NCBI GenBank assembly: GCA_025964685.1
Contig: JAOPYG010000126.1
Span: 1 to 35,952 of the forward strand
DNA from: Actinoallomurus sp.
GTDB taxonomy: Bacteria; Actinomycetota; Actinomycetes; Streptosporangiales; Streptosporangiaceae
Direction: 5' to 3'
Length of the DNA stretch: 35,952 nucleotides
The position numbers and the translations under genes are program-made. Positions 22,225-30,590 of this stretch are shown piece after piece; within the stretch, counting starts at the first letter, position 1; each line of letters starts with the position of its first letter. The notes beneath the pieces are model-generated. The model was not told the DNA's origin, made no database searches, and worked only from the letters and a program-made list of their open reading frames with translations.

Positions 22225-22875
22225 TCATTCGCAGACGTCCGCCAGGATTTCCAGAACACGTACGGGGTCGGGCAGCGCGGCCTGCGAGGGGAAGTTGACC
22301 CAGGTCACCTCGCGTCCGAAGGGGAGTACGGAGGGCGGTGCGACGACGAAGCTGTCGCGGCAGTGCCAGCGCATGCCCGGCGTGTCGGCGACGCTTTCCG
22401 GAACGGTGTCCAGGTGACAGGACCACCATTCGTCCTCATCGACCGGGGCGCCACGGGTCGCGACGAAGAACAGGTAACGCTCGTCGCCCATCGCGGCCAC
22501 CGGACCAACGGGCACCTGCCCGCTCTCCATGCGGGCCAGCGCGAGCCGGCCGGCCGCCGCGGGCACGTCGAAGACGTCGAAGACCCTGCCGGTGGGCAGG
22601 ATGATGTTCGCGCCGGGCGCCGCCGCCCACCACTGGCCGACGCGGTCGGCGTCGACGGTGGCCTGGAGTTTCCACACCTGCGAATTCGGATGCGCGCCCG
22701 GCGACGGACAGCCGATGCGGTCACACGAGCACGCCCGCATGCCGTCCGTGGCCGGGGACGCGCCCGTACAACAGGGCCAGCCGAGGGCCGCGTACTCCTG
22801 AGCCGCGGTCCCCATGTCTGGTTTTTGACGCTTTCCGGCGTTTCGCGTGCCGGAACGTGTGACGGATGTCTGCAT
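22225..22875 (-). CDS. Primase/polymerase (Prim-Pol)-like small protein
   Basis: A 216-aa protein resembling the N-terminal domain of bifunctional DNA primase/polymerase proteins found near hem genes in actinomycetes. AALGWPCCTGA and a Cys-rich ACSCDRIGCPSPGAHP match the start of that domain, with a likely metal site. GANIILPTGRVFDVFDVP corresponds to the position of the catalytic acidic motif, here degenerate, and FVVAPPSVLPFG lies in the later part. No helicase domain follows. The ATG at 22875 has a GGAGGGGGAG site; the upstream 48-codon extension is not supported. Catalytic activity is doubtful, and the function of these orphan domains is unknown to me. Confidence 0.65.
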   Translation of the reverse strand: MQTSVTRSGTRNAGKRQKPDMGTAAQEYAALGWPCCTGASPATDGMRACSCDRIGCPSPGAHPNSQVWKLQATVDADRVGQWWAAAPGANIILPTGRVFDVFDVPAAAGRLALARMESGQVPVGPVAAMGDERYLFFVATRGAPVDEDEWWSCHLDTVPESVADTPGMRWHCRDSFVVAPPSVLPFGREVTWVNFPSQAALPDPVRVLEILADVCE

Positions 22876-23079
22876 ATTTCGCTCCCCCTCCACCCTCTCA
22901 CCACCGATGATCGCGTGCCCGAGGGGGAGGGACCGCGACAACCCGGGGATAGCCGCGAACACGTGACCTGACCGCACTTCATAGCGGCTTGAGAGCGACG
23001 TGATAGGGCGCTCCGGCAAGATCTGAGGACGCTATGGGCCCGGGTCGCACGGAGGCCGACCCGGCCTCTCAGCGCTCCC

Positions 23080-24066
23080 TCAGCGGACGAACGAGCGAGC
23101 GACCTCGGTGGCCCAGTAGGTCAAAATGATGTCGGCGCCCGCCCGGCGGATCGAGGTCAGCGTCTCGTCGATGATGCGCCCGCGGTCCACCCAGCCCTGT
23201 GCGACGGCCGCCTCGACCATGGCGTACTCCCCGCTCACCTGGTAGGCGGCGACCGGGACGTGCACGGAGTCGCGCACCCGGCGGATGATGTCGAGGTAGG
23301 TCATCGCCGGCTTCACCATCACCATGTCGGCGCCCTCGGCGAGGTCGAGGGCGACCTCACGCATGGCCTCCTCGGCGTTGGCCGGATCCTGCTGGTACGC
23401 CGCCCGGTCACCGAACTGCGGTGCGCACTCGGCGGCCTCACGGAAGGGGCCGTAGAAGGCCGAGGCGTACTTCACGGCGTACGCCATGATCGACACACCG
23501 GAGTAGCCGGCCTGGTCCAGCGCCGAGCGAATCGCCGCCACCTGACCGTCCATCATGCCGCTGGGCGCGACCACCTCGGCGCCCGCCGCCGCCTGCGCCT
23601 CCGCGATCGAGGCGTATCGCTCCAGCGTCGCGTCGTTGTCCACCTCGCCGGAGGAGGTCAGGATGCCGCAGTGCCCGTGGTCGGTGTACTCGTCGAGGCA
23701 GAGGTCGGCCATCACGACCGTCGCGTCACCGACCTCGGAGGACAGGTCGCGCAGGGCCTTCTGCACGATCCCGGCCGGGTCGTCGGCGCCCGATCCCCGG
23801 CCGTCCTTGACCGCCGGGATGCCGAACAGGATCAGCCCGCCGACCCCGGCCTCGGCCGCGTCGTGCGCGGCCTTCCGCAGGGTGTCCCTCGTGTGCTGCA
23901 CCACACCCGGCATGGACGTGATCGGCTGCGGCTCGGAGATGCCCTCCTTGACGAAGAACGGCTGGACGAGATCGGCCGGCCGCACCTGCGTCTCGGCGAC
24001 CATCCGGCGCATCGCGGGGGTGCGGCGGAGCCGCCGGGGACGTACGACGGGGAACTGCGCGGTCAT
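23080..24066 (-). CDS. hemB: Delta-aminolevulinic acid dehydratase (porphobilinogen synthase)
   Basis: This enzyme (328 aa) condenses two 5-aminolevulinate molecules to porphobilinogen. The Schiff-base Lys pair is in [16 protein letters not shown] (about residue 198) and [14 protein letters not shown] (about residue 253). The metal region is [15 protein letters not shown], with Cys ligands. The ATG at 24066 has a strong AGGAGG site within an intergenic repeat (24067-24137). It follows hemD by 98 nt in the minus-strand haem series. Length is normal. Confidence 0.96.
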   Translation of the reverse strand: MTAQFPVVRPRRLRRTPAMRRMVAETQVRPADLVQPFFVKEGISEPQPITSMPGVVQHTRDTLRKAAHDAAEAGVGGLILFGIPAVKDGRGSGADDPAGIVQKALRDLSSEVGDATVVMADLCLDEYTDHGHCGILTSSGEVDNDATLERYASIAEAQAAAGAEVVAPSGMMDGQVAAIRSALDQAGYSGVSIMAYAVKYASAFYGPFREAAECAPQFGDRAAYQQDPANAEEAMREVALDLAEGADMVMVKPAMTYLDIIRRVRDSVHVPVAAYQVSGEYAMVEAAVAQGWVDRGRIIDETLTSIRRAGADIILTYWATEVARSFVR

Positions 24067-24137
24067 GTGGCCTCCTGCGTCGGGGAAGTGACCAGGGGAC
24101 TGTGCTCTCTTGTTCCCTCGCTTCGCGCGGTCACGAC
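24067..24137. repeat. Intergenic repeat copy 2, upstream of hemB
   Basis: This spacer matches the one upstream of nuoC (1180-1244): 22 of the 27 bases nearest the start codon are the same. ACTGTGC and CGCTTCGC boxes are also shared in order, with small insertions between them. It holds the hemB ribosome-binding site. Confidence 0.6.
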
Positions 24138-24164
24138 GGGCTCTCTCTCGGCTGTCGGGTCTTT

Positions 24165-25763
24165 CTATCTACGGCGGCGAGCCCCACGGCGCATCTCGCT
24201 CGGCTTGCGGAGCGGATCGCCGGCCTCGACCTGGGCCGCCCGGCGCTTGGCACCGTACTCGGAAAGCGCCTCGGCGAGGGCGCTCGCCGACGGTTTGTCC
24301 GCGATGACATCGACGCGCAGGCCGTACTCCTCGGCCGTTTTGGCGGTCTGCGGGCCGATCACCGCGATGACGGTCACGTTGTGCGGCTTGCCGGCGATGC
24401 CGATGAGGTTGCGCACCGTCGAGGACGAGGTGAACAGCACGGCGTCGAAGCCACCGCCCTTGATCGCCTCACGGATCGGCTGCGGCGGCGGCGCCGCGCG
24501 CACGGTGCGGTACGCCGTGACGTCGTCGCACTCCCAGCCCAGCTCGGTCAGGCCCGCGACGAGCGTCTCGGTGGCGATGTCGGCGCGCGGCAGCAACACG
24601 CGGTTGATCGGGTCCAGGTCCTTGTCGTAGGGCGGCCAGACCTCGAGCAGCCCCTCAGAGGACTGCTGGTCGGCCGGCACCAGGTCGGGGCGCACGCCGA
24701 ACTCCACCAGGGAGGCCGCCGTCTGGTCGCCGACCGCCGCGACCTTCAGCCCGGCGAAGGCACGGGCGTCCAGGCCGTACTGCTCGAACCTCTCCCGTAC
24801 CGCGCGCACGGCGTTGGCCGAGGTGAACACGACCCACTCGTAACGCCCGGTGACCAATCCCTTGACGGCACGTTCCATTTGCTGCGGAGTGCGAGGAGGC
24901 TCGACCGAGATCGTCGGCACCTCCTCGGGCACCGCGCCGTACGAGCGGAGCTGGTCCGACAGCGATACGGCCTGCTCCCTGGTGCGGGGCACGAGCACCC
25001 GCCAGCCGAACAGCGGCTTGGTCTCGAACCAGGACAGCTTGTCGTGCCATCCGACGACGTCACCGACGACGATCAGAGAGGGCGGGTCGAGGTGCTTGGT
25101 GTCCGGGGCCACCCGGGCGAGTGTGGAGGCCACGGTGTACTGCTCGGTCGTGGTGCCCATGGAGGTGACCGCGACGGGGGTCGAGTCGGGCCGGCCCGCG
25201 GCGATCAGGCCCTTGGCCACCTCGCCGATGGTGTTCTCCGCACCGATGATCACAAGCGTTGCCGCGCCGGCGTACGCGCCCCAGTCGACGCCACCCTCCT
25301 GCGCGTCGACCACCATGACGTCGCGGTGCCTGCCGTCGGTGAGTGGGATGCCGGCGTAGGCGGGCACGCCGGTGACTGCCGAGATGCCGGGCACGATCTC
25401 GAACGGCACGTGGCTCTTGACGCAGGCCTTGGCCTCATCGGCCATGACCGAGCCGATCCCCGGGTCACCGAGGAAGATCCGGGCCACCAGCTTGCCCGAA
25501 CGCGCCAGCGTGACCGGATTCACGGCACCCGGCTCGACGATCTCCGCCGCCGGGTTGAAGAAACTTTGAAAGAGTGCGGCCGTCGTGTCGTGGACCACGA
25601 TGACGTCGGCCGTGCCGAGCAGTCGCGTGGCACGCAGCGTCAGCAGCTCCGGGTCTCCCGGGCCGGCACCGACAAAGACCACTCTTCCCGGCTGCCCGCC
25701 GGGGTTCTTGGCCGGCCGGGCCGCACCGCTCGTGGCGGCCGGGCTCTTGCTCGCGGGGCTCAA
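24165..25763 (-). CDS. hemD: Uroporphyrinogen-III synthase fused to a SUMT-like domain
   Basis: A two-domain protein (532 aa). Residues about 25-255 resemble uroporphyrinogen-III C-methyltransferase ([46 protein letters not shown]). The usual GDPFIFGRGGEE motif reads [13 protein letters not shown], so methyltransferase activity may be weak or lost. Residues about 265-500 are uroporphyrinogen-III synthase ([40 protein letters not shown]), which closes the macrocycle with ring D inversion. The start is a TTG at 25763 overlapping the hemC stop as TTGA, with GGGGGAG upstream. The Arg-rich tail RRGARRRR is typical of actinobacterial HemD. Confidence 0.92.
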   Translation of the reverse strand: MSPASKSPAATSGAARPAKNPGGQPGRVVFVGAGPGDPELLTLRATRLLGTADVIVVHDTTAALFQSFFNPAAEIVEPGAVNPVTLARSGKLVARIFLGDPGIGSVMADEAKACVKSHVPFEIVPGISAVTGVPAYAGIPLTDGRHRDVMVVDAQEGGVDWGAYAGAATLVIIGAENTIGEVAKGLIAAGRPDSTPVAVTSMGTTTEQYTVASTLARVAPDTKHLDPPSLIVVGDVVGWHDKLSWFETKPLFGWRVLVPRTREQAVSLSDQLRSYGAVPEEVPTISVEPPRTPQQMERAVKGLVTGRYEWVVFTSANAVRAVRERFEQYGLDARAFAGLKVAAVGDQTAASLVEFGVRPDLVPADQQSSEGLLEVWPPYDKDLDPINRVLLPRADIATETLVAGLTELGWECDDVTAYRTVRAAPPPQPIREAIKGGGFDAVLFTSSSTVRNLIGIAGKPHNVTVIAVIGPQTAKTAEEYGLRVDVIADKPSASALAEALSEYGAKRRAAQVEAGDPLRKPSEMRRGARRRR

Positions 25764-26665
25764 GATGTGCGCTCCCCCATCAACTGGTCGGCCCCCTCGG
25801 CGATCATCCGGGCCGCGAGGTCGCGTCCCAGCCGCTCGGCCTTGTCAGGGTGGCCGCTCTCGGACAATCGAATCTGTCGTTCACCGTCGTACCCTGCAAC
25901 GACGCCGATCAGATGCAGTGTTCGGTCTTCCAACGCAGCGTATGCGCCCACCGGGGCTGAACAGCCACCCTCCAGGGTCGCGAGCAGGGCTCGTTCCGCG
26001 GTCACGGCGGCCCGGCTCGCGCGATCGTCGAGGGTCGCGAGGATCTCGATCAGGTCGGGACGGTCGGCCCGGCACTCGACCGCCAGCGCGCCCTGGCCGG
26101 GCGCCGGCAGCATCTGGCCGGGGTCGAACACCTCCGACACCGCGTCGAGCCGGTTGATCCGCGCCAGCCCCGCGTAGGCGAGGACGACCGCGTCGTACTC
26201 GCCCTCGGCGGCCTTGCGCAGCCGCGTGTCGGCGTTGCCGCGGATCGACACGACGTCGAGGTCGTGCCGGAGTGCCCGCAACTGCGCCATCCGCCGCGGC
26301 GACCCGGTGCCGACCCGGGCTCCGCGCGGCAGGTCGGCCAGCTTGGCCGGGCCGCACAGGGCGTCGCGCGGGTCGTCTCTGGGGGGCACGGCGGCGAGCG
26401 CGATGCCCTCGGCGGGCAGCGTCGGGAGGTCCTTCAGTGAGTGCACGGCGAAGTCGACCTCGCCCCTGAGGACCTTCTCCCGCAACCCGTTGACGAAAAC
26501 GCCGGTCCCGCCGATCTGGGCGAGATCGGCCTTGGAGATGTCGCCCTCGGTGGTCACGCCGACCAGCTCGACCTCGTGGCCGGTACGCGCGGTGAGCGCG
26601 TCGGCGACCAGCCCCGCCTGCGTCATCGCCATCAGGCTGCGCCGTGTCCCAAGTTCGAACCTCAC
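25760..26665 (-). CDS. hemC: Hydroxymethylbilane synthase (porphobilinogen deaminase)
   Basis: This enzyme (301 aa) polymerises four porphobilinogens on a dipyrromethane cofactor. The cofactor Cys is in LEGGCSAPVGAYA (about residue 236). Family motifs FELGTRRSLMAMTQ at the N-terminus, FAVHSLKDLPT (with substrate-contact residues) and VGTGSPRRMAQLRALR are clear. The GTG at 26665 overlaps the hemA stop as GTGA, and its own stop overlaps the hemD start, so hemA-hemC-hemD are translationally coupled. Confidence 0.95.
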   Translation of the reverse strand: MRFELGTRRSLMAMTQAGLVADALTARTGHEVELVGVTTEGDISKADLAQIGGTGVFVNGLREKVLRGEVDFAVHSLKDLPTLPAEGIALAAVPPRDDPRDALCGPAKLADLPRGARVGTGSPRRMAQLRALRHDLDVVSIRGNADTRLRKAAEGEYDAVVLAYAGLARINRLDAVSEVFDPGQMLPAPGQGALAVECRADRPDLIEILATLDDRASRAAVTAERALLATLEGGCSAPVGAYAALEDRTLHLIGVVAGYDGERQIRLSESGHPDKAERLGRDLAARMIAEGADQLMGERTS

Positions 26666-27930
26666 AAGACGTCCTCCGCCCGGATCACGGCCTCAGGCGC
26701 CTTGGGATCGAGGTCGAACAGCTCGCGCAGCGCCTCGGTGTAGGTGTCGCCGTCCGGCGAGGCCGCCAGCTCCTTCACGCGTACGGTCGGAGCGTGCAGG
26801 AGTTTGTCCACGACGCGGCGCACCGTCTGGGCGATCTCGTCGCGCGCCTTGTCGTCCAGGCCGGGCAACCGGCCGCCCAGCCGGCCCAGCTCGGAGTCGA
26901 CCACGTCGGCGGCCTTGCTGCGCAGCGCCACCACGGTCGGCGCCACGGTGGCCGCGATCAGTCCGAGCTGGAACGCCTGGACCTCCTCGCAGACGATCCG
27001 GCGCACCGCCTCGGTGTCGGCCTCGGCCGGTGCGTCGTCGGCGTCGCGCAGGTCGTCCAGGCCCACGAGCGTGACGCCCGGCAGGTCGCGTACGCCGGGG
27101 TCGACGTCGTGCGGAAGCGCCAGGTCGAGCAGGAAGACCGGCTGTTCGATCATGTCGGGGGTGATCACAAGGCCGGTGGCGCCGGTACAGGACACGACGA
27201 TGTCGGCCTTGGTCAGCGCGGATCGCAGGTCGGCCAGCTCGATCGCGCGCGCCGGGACCTCGGCCGAGCGCGCCAGATGCACGCCGCGCTCATAGGTCCG
27301 GTTCGCGATGACCACTTCGCCGATGCCCTCGCGGGCGAGCGTGGCGACCGCGAGTGCGCTCATCGATCCGGCACCCACGACCAACGCCCGCCGGCCCTCC
27401 AGAGAGCCGGCCCGGCCGAGCCCGACGCTGACCAGCGACGCGCCGGCCCGGTCGATGCCCGTCTCGTTGCGTGCCCGCTTGCCGACCCGCAGCGCCTGCT
27501 GGACGACCTCGTTGAGGGCACGGCCGACGGTGCCGTTCTCCTGCGCGATCTTCAGTGCGGTGCGGAGCTGCCCGGAGATCTGGCCCTCGCCGATGACCAT
27601 GGAGTCCAGGCCGCACGCCACCGCGAAGATGTGCTGCACCGCGCGCTCTTCGTAGTGGACGTAGAGGTGCCGGGAGAGCTCCTCCAGCGGCACACCGGAG
27701 TGCCGTGACAGCAGCTCCGAGATCGACGACACCCCGGCGTGGAACTTGTCCACGTCGGCGTAGACCTCGATCCGGTTGCAGGTCGAGACGACCATGGCGC
27801 CGTTCACGCTCGACGTCTGGTGCACGTCGTGCAGCAGCTTGGCGAGCTCGTCCGCGGTGACCGCGGTGCGCTCGAGCAGCGTGACGGGAGCGCTGCGGTG
27901 ACTCAGCCCGACCACCAGGACGCTGGTCAT
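26662..27930 (-). CDS. hemA: Glutamyl-tRNA reductase
   Basis: This is the first enzyme of C5 haem synthesis (422 aa), which reduces Glu-tRNA(Glu) to glutamate-1-semialdehyde with NADPH. The N-terminal GLSHRSAPVTLLER motif and the catalytic Cys in VSTCNRIEVYA (about residue 50) are present. GLDSMVIGEGQISGQL follows, and ALVVGAGSMSALA is the Rossmann motif. A C-terminal dimerisation helix region ends the protein. The ATG at 27930 lies 43 nt after the rex stop, so rex-hemA-hemC-hemD is probably one unit and would respond to Rex. Confidence 0.95.
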   Translation of the reverse strand: MTSVLVVGLSHRSAPVTLLERTAVTADELAKLLHDVHQTSSVNGAMVVSTCNRIEVYADVDKFHAGVSSISELLSRHSGVPLEELSRHLYVHYEERAVQHIFAVACGLDSMVIGEGQISGQLRTALKIAQENGTVGRALNEVVQQALRVGKRARNETGIDRAGASLVSVGLGRAGSLEGRRALVVGAGSMSALAVATLAREGIGEVVIANRTYERGVHLARSAEVPARAIELADLRSALTKADIVVSCTGATGLVITPDMIEQPVFLLDLALPHDVDPGVRDLPGVTLVGLDDLRDADDAPAEADTEAVRRIVCEEVQAFQLGLIAATVAPTVVALRSKAADVVDSELGRLGGRLPGLDDKARDEIAQTVRRVVDKLLHAPTVRVKELAASPDGDTYTEALRELFDLDPKAPEAVIRAEDVL

Positions 27931-27973
27931 TCGACCACCTTCCCCGGGGACGCTGCTGTCGTGCCCGTTCGGC

Positions 27974-28735
27974 TCATTGGCCTTCTACCGCCTCGAGGTA
28001 CTCCTGCTCCACGCCGCTCGGGCCACCGGCCTTGCGCTGCTCGTGGAACGCGAGGATCTGTAGCTCAATAGACAGGTCGACCTTACGCACATCGACACTG
28101 TCCGGTACGGAGAGTACGACAGGGGCGAAATTGAGAATGCTCGTCACGCCCGATGCCACCACTCTGTCGCACACTGCCTGGGCCGCGGCCGCAGGGACGG
28201 CCAGGACGGCTATTGAGATCCCATTATCCTTGATGACCGTTTCGAGATCGTCGATGTGCTCGACCGTGAGGCCGGAGATCGACTGTCCGACGATGCCGGC
28301 CTCCGCGTCGACCAGGGCCGCCATGCGGAATCCGCGCGAGGCGAACCCTCCGTACCCTGACAGCGCTCGTCCGAGGTTACCGATGCCGACGATGGCGACC
28401 GCCCAGTCCTGGGTGAGACCGAGCTCGCGGGAGATCTGGTAAACGAGGTACTCCACCTCGTATCCGACGCCCCGGGTGCCGTAGGACCCCAGGTGGGACA
28501 GGTCCTTGCGCAGCTTCGCGGAGTTGACGCCCGCGGCGGCCGCCAGCTCCTCGGAGGAGACGGTGGCGACGCCGCGTTCGGCCAGGACGTGCAGCGCCCG
28601 GAGGTAGACCGGAAGCCTGGCCACGGTCGCCTCTGGGATGCCGCGGTCGCGCTCACCGAGGGTGGTTCGACGTGTCACAGGCCTGCTTTTCCGGGGCTTG
28701 AAACGCGGCCGCTCCCGTGGGGTCCCCTGGGCCAC
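27974..28735 (-). CDS. rex: Redox-sensing transcriptional repressor Rex
   Basis: A NADH/NAD+-sensing repressor (253 aa with this start). The N-terminal winged helix is SSEELAAAAGVNSAKLRKDLSHLGSYGTRGVGYEVEYL and the C-terminal Rossmann domain has VAIVGIGNLGRALSGYGGF. The conserved end is VDLSIELQILAFHEQRKAGG. High NADH releases it from DNA. Start choice is uncertain: GTG at 28735 adds a basic leader, while GTG at 28678 (TRRTTLGERDRGIPE) matches the length of Streptomyces Rex better. Neither has a strong ribosome-binding site. It is first in the rex-hemA operon, with a Rex-like operator over its own promoter. Confidence 0.95.
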   Translation of the reverse strand: MAQGTPRERPRFKPRKSRPVTRRTTLGERDRGIPEATVARLPVYLRALHVLAERGVATVSSEELAAAAGVNSAKLRKDLSHLGSYGTRGVGYEVEYLVYQISRELGLTQDWAVAIVGIGNLGRALSGYGGFASRGFRMAALVDAEAGIVGQSISGLTVEHIDDLETVIKDNGISIAVLAVPAAAAQAVCDRVVASGVTSILNFAPVVLSVPDSVDVRKVDLSIELQILAFHEQRKAGGPSGVEQEYLEAVEGQ

Positions 28736-28764
28736 ACGAGGAACCAGCCGCCTGGACTTTCTCC

Positions 28765-28793
28765 AGATTAAGCCCTTGTGAACACACGCACAA
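28765..28793 (-). promoter_or_regulatory. rex promoter with overlapping Rex-like operator
   Basis: On the minus strand TTGTGC (28788-28793) and TAATCT (28765-28770) are spaced by 17 bp. The plus-strand 18-mer at 28776-28793, TTGTGAACACACGCACAA, keeps both TTGTG and CACAA ends of the Rex consensus with imperfect inner bases. It covers the -35 and most of the spacer, a position for autorepression. Confidence 0.65.
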
Positions 28794-28903
28794 AGTCGGG
28801 AGCCGACCGCGCATCCTCGTGATCAGCCCTCGAAGGGCCGGATTCCCCTGCTCACCGGGGCGTCCGGAGGCTCGCGCACATCGTCCAGATTGTTCTGCGG
28901 CCG

Positions 28904-28933
28904 GCGGCGATGTGACCGAACAGACATCGCCGC
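28904..28933. terminator. Stem-loop downstream of the glutaredoxin-like gene
   Basis: GCGGCGATGT and ACATCGCCGC form a perfect 10-bp stem around a 10-nt loop. It begins 16 nt beyond the glutaredoxin-like stop on the minus strand and lies upstream of the rex promoter, so it probably insulates the two units. There is no T-run. Confidence 0.5.
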
Positions 28934-28948
28934 ACCTGTCATCGAGCG

Positions 28949-29203
28949 TCAGCGGGTGAGGGCAGCGCGCAGGCGGCTCTCGTCGACCCTCCAGAAATCG
29001 TGCTGGACTCCGTCGACGAACGTGACCGGGATCTGGTCCCAGTAGAGCCGGGTGTCCTCTTCCGACGCGGTGATGTCGCGTTCCTCCCACGTCACGCCGA
29101 GCTCCACGGCGACTCTGCGGACCACCACGCGGGCGTCGTCGCACAGGTGGCAGCCCGGCTTGCCGAGCAGGAGGACGCGCGCGTCGGCCGTACCGTCAGC
29201 CAT
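28949..29203 (-). CDS. Glutaredoxin-like protein
   Basis: A small thioredoxin-fold protein (84 aa) with an N-terminal redox motif GKPGCHLCDDARVVV, and QIPVTFVDGVQHDFWRV supplying the cis-Pro and following strand. It corresponds to the small glutaredoxin-like gene beside hemA in mycobacteria (Rv0508 position). It is probably a thiol-disulfide oxidoreductase of the cytosol; the electron donor is unknown, perhaps mycothiol. The ATG at 29203 overlaps the end of the upstream membrane-ABM gene by 8 nt, so the two are co-translated. Confidence 0.88.
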   Translation of the reverse strand: MADGTADARVLLLGKPGCHLCDDARVVVRRVAVELGVTWEERDITASEEDTRLYWDQIPVTFVDGVQHDFWRVDESRLRAALTR

Positions 29204-30416
29204 GGGGCCAGCGTACGGGCTGGCCGTTGCCCGGCCCTTGGGGCGTGCCGGGTGAGGCGATGTTGCCCGCGCTGACGGTCAGCTCCAGCACGTTGGTGCC
29301 GCTGACGTGCGCGCGCGCCTCCTGGGCGAACCGCTGGACGTGCGGCTGCCGCGTGTGCGCCTCCACGGAGTTCGCGTCGCGGAACAGCTGGTAGAAGAGT
29401 CGCTGGCTCGGCGAGTTGTCGACGGTGTGGCAGGCGTACACCAGAGTGCCCGGCTCGGCCTGGCGTACGGCGTACGCGACCTCGGCGGCCAGCCGGTCGA
29501 ACGCCTCCGCGTGCCCATCGATCAACGTGTAGATCATGATCCGTCCGTACTGGCCCATGACCTGGGGAAACTGCGGCGCCGGAGCCGGCACGGCGGGAGG
29601 CGGCGCGAACGACGGCGGCGCCTCGCGCTCGTACCGCGGCCGCTCGTACCCACCGGTGTTGTGGCGGCGGGGGTCCTGCCCGACGTTGTAGTGCCCGTCG
29701 TCGTAGGGGTGCTGATGATGGCGCGACATGTCCTCGTACGGCTCCGGTTCTTCGTCGGGATCGCGTGGCAGCCGGGAGGCCCCGAACCACACGAGGGCGG
29801 CGGCCCCACCGAGCGCCAGCGGCGCCAGCGGGCCGGGCAGAAAGTTGCGCATCGCGGCGACGACGAGCACCCCGGCGAACGCGACCATGGCGAGAGGCGT
29901 CATGATCGCGGCCGCCTGCCGGTCGCGCCTGCTGCTGCGCATCGCGGTGACCACGGCGCAGGAGACCAGAGAGACGACGGCGAACAGGTGTGCCCCGTCG
30001 AGCACCAGGCCGGGCAGCGATGAGTAGTGCCCGTTCACCCTCGGCAGGCTCTTGCCGAAGGTGCCGACGATGGGGTCGAGCAGGATGATGACGACGGCGA
30101 CGATCACGTAGGACGCCGCGATGAGCCGCGCGGCGAACCGCGCCTGCACCGTACGGCCGATCAGCTCCACGACGCCCAGCGCCAGGGTCAGCGGCGCGAT
30201 CAGCGAGCCGAACAGCTCCATCGCCCGCAGCAACGACGGCCGGAAGCCCACCGCGAACCCGATCGTCATCGAGCCGAGGGCGATCACGAGGGCGATGAGG
30301 GTGCCGCACCAGGCAAGGAGGTGCATACGGCGTTCTGGCAGGGTGCGCGAAAGCAGCAACCCGGCGCCTCCGAGGGCCGCGAGGGTCGCCAGAAGCGCCA
30401 GAGCGACGTTCACCAT
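29196..30416 (-). CDS. Membrane protein fused to a C-terminal ABM domain
   Basis: A 406-aa protein. The first 240 residues contain about seven hydrophobic helices, for example ALALLATLAALGGAGLLL and VIVAVVIILLDPIVG. A Pro/His/Tyr-rich linker follows (about 245-310). The last 95 residues resemble an antibiotic biosynthesis monooxygenase (ABM) ferredoxin-like domain: GRIMIYTLIDGHAEAFDRLA and RLFYQLFRDANSVEAHTRQPHVQRFA. The ATG at 30416 (VNVALALLATL) follows GGGGGAC; the longer reading to 30479 is less likely. The helix region is not one I can name. ABM domains often bind haem or small aromatics, so a respiratory or haem-linked role next to hem genes is conceivable but unproved. Confidence 0.8.
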   Translation of the reverse strand: MVNVALALLATLAALGGAGLLLSRTLPERRMHLLAWCGTLIALVIALGSMTIGFAVGFRPSLLRAMELFGSLIAPLTLALGVVELIGRTVQARFAARLIAASYVIVAVVIILLDPIVGTFGKSLPRVNGHYSSLPGLVLDGAHLFAVVSLVSCAVVTAMRSSRRDRQAAAIMTPLAMVAFAGVLVVAAMRNFLPGPLAPLALGGAAALVWFGASRLPRDPDEEPEPYEDMSRHHQHPYDDGHYNVGQDPRRHNTGGYERPRYEREAPPSFAPPPAVPAPAPQFPQVMGQYGRIMIYTLIDGHAEAFDRLAAEVAYAVRQAEPGTLVYACHTVDNSPSQRLFYQLFRDANSVEAHTRQPHVQRFAQEARAHVSGTNVLELTVSAGNIASPGTPQGPGNGQPVRWPHG

Positions 30417-30517
30417 CGTCCCCCATGGTGCCTGATCGTTCAGCCGGACGGGTAACGAAGAGCCATGCCATAACCGCAAAGACCGGATAAAGCATGCTGT
30501 TCACTCCCACATCACCA

Positions 30518-30546
30518 TTGCCAACCTACTCACCGGTATCTAACAT
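30518..30546 (+). promoter_or_regulatory. Promoter of bldN
   Basis: TTGCCA (30518-30523) and TAACAT (30541-30546) with exactly 17 bp between. The leader is about 38 nt and ends in AGAGGAGG. BldN in Streptomyces is BldD-repressed, but no clear BldD box was recognised here. Confidence 0.55.
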
Positions 30547-30590
30547 GTTCCGACACGCCCCGTGGTCGCGTCGCTCCAGAGGAGGACTGC

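Noticed and set aside
24102-26177. Plus-strand open frame of 691 codons opposite hemD and hemC
   Set aside because: An antisense shadow; the minus-strand hem genes show clear family motifs.
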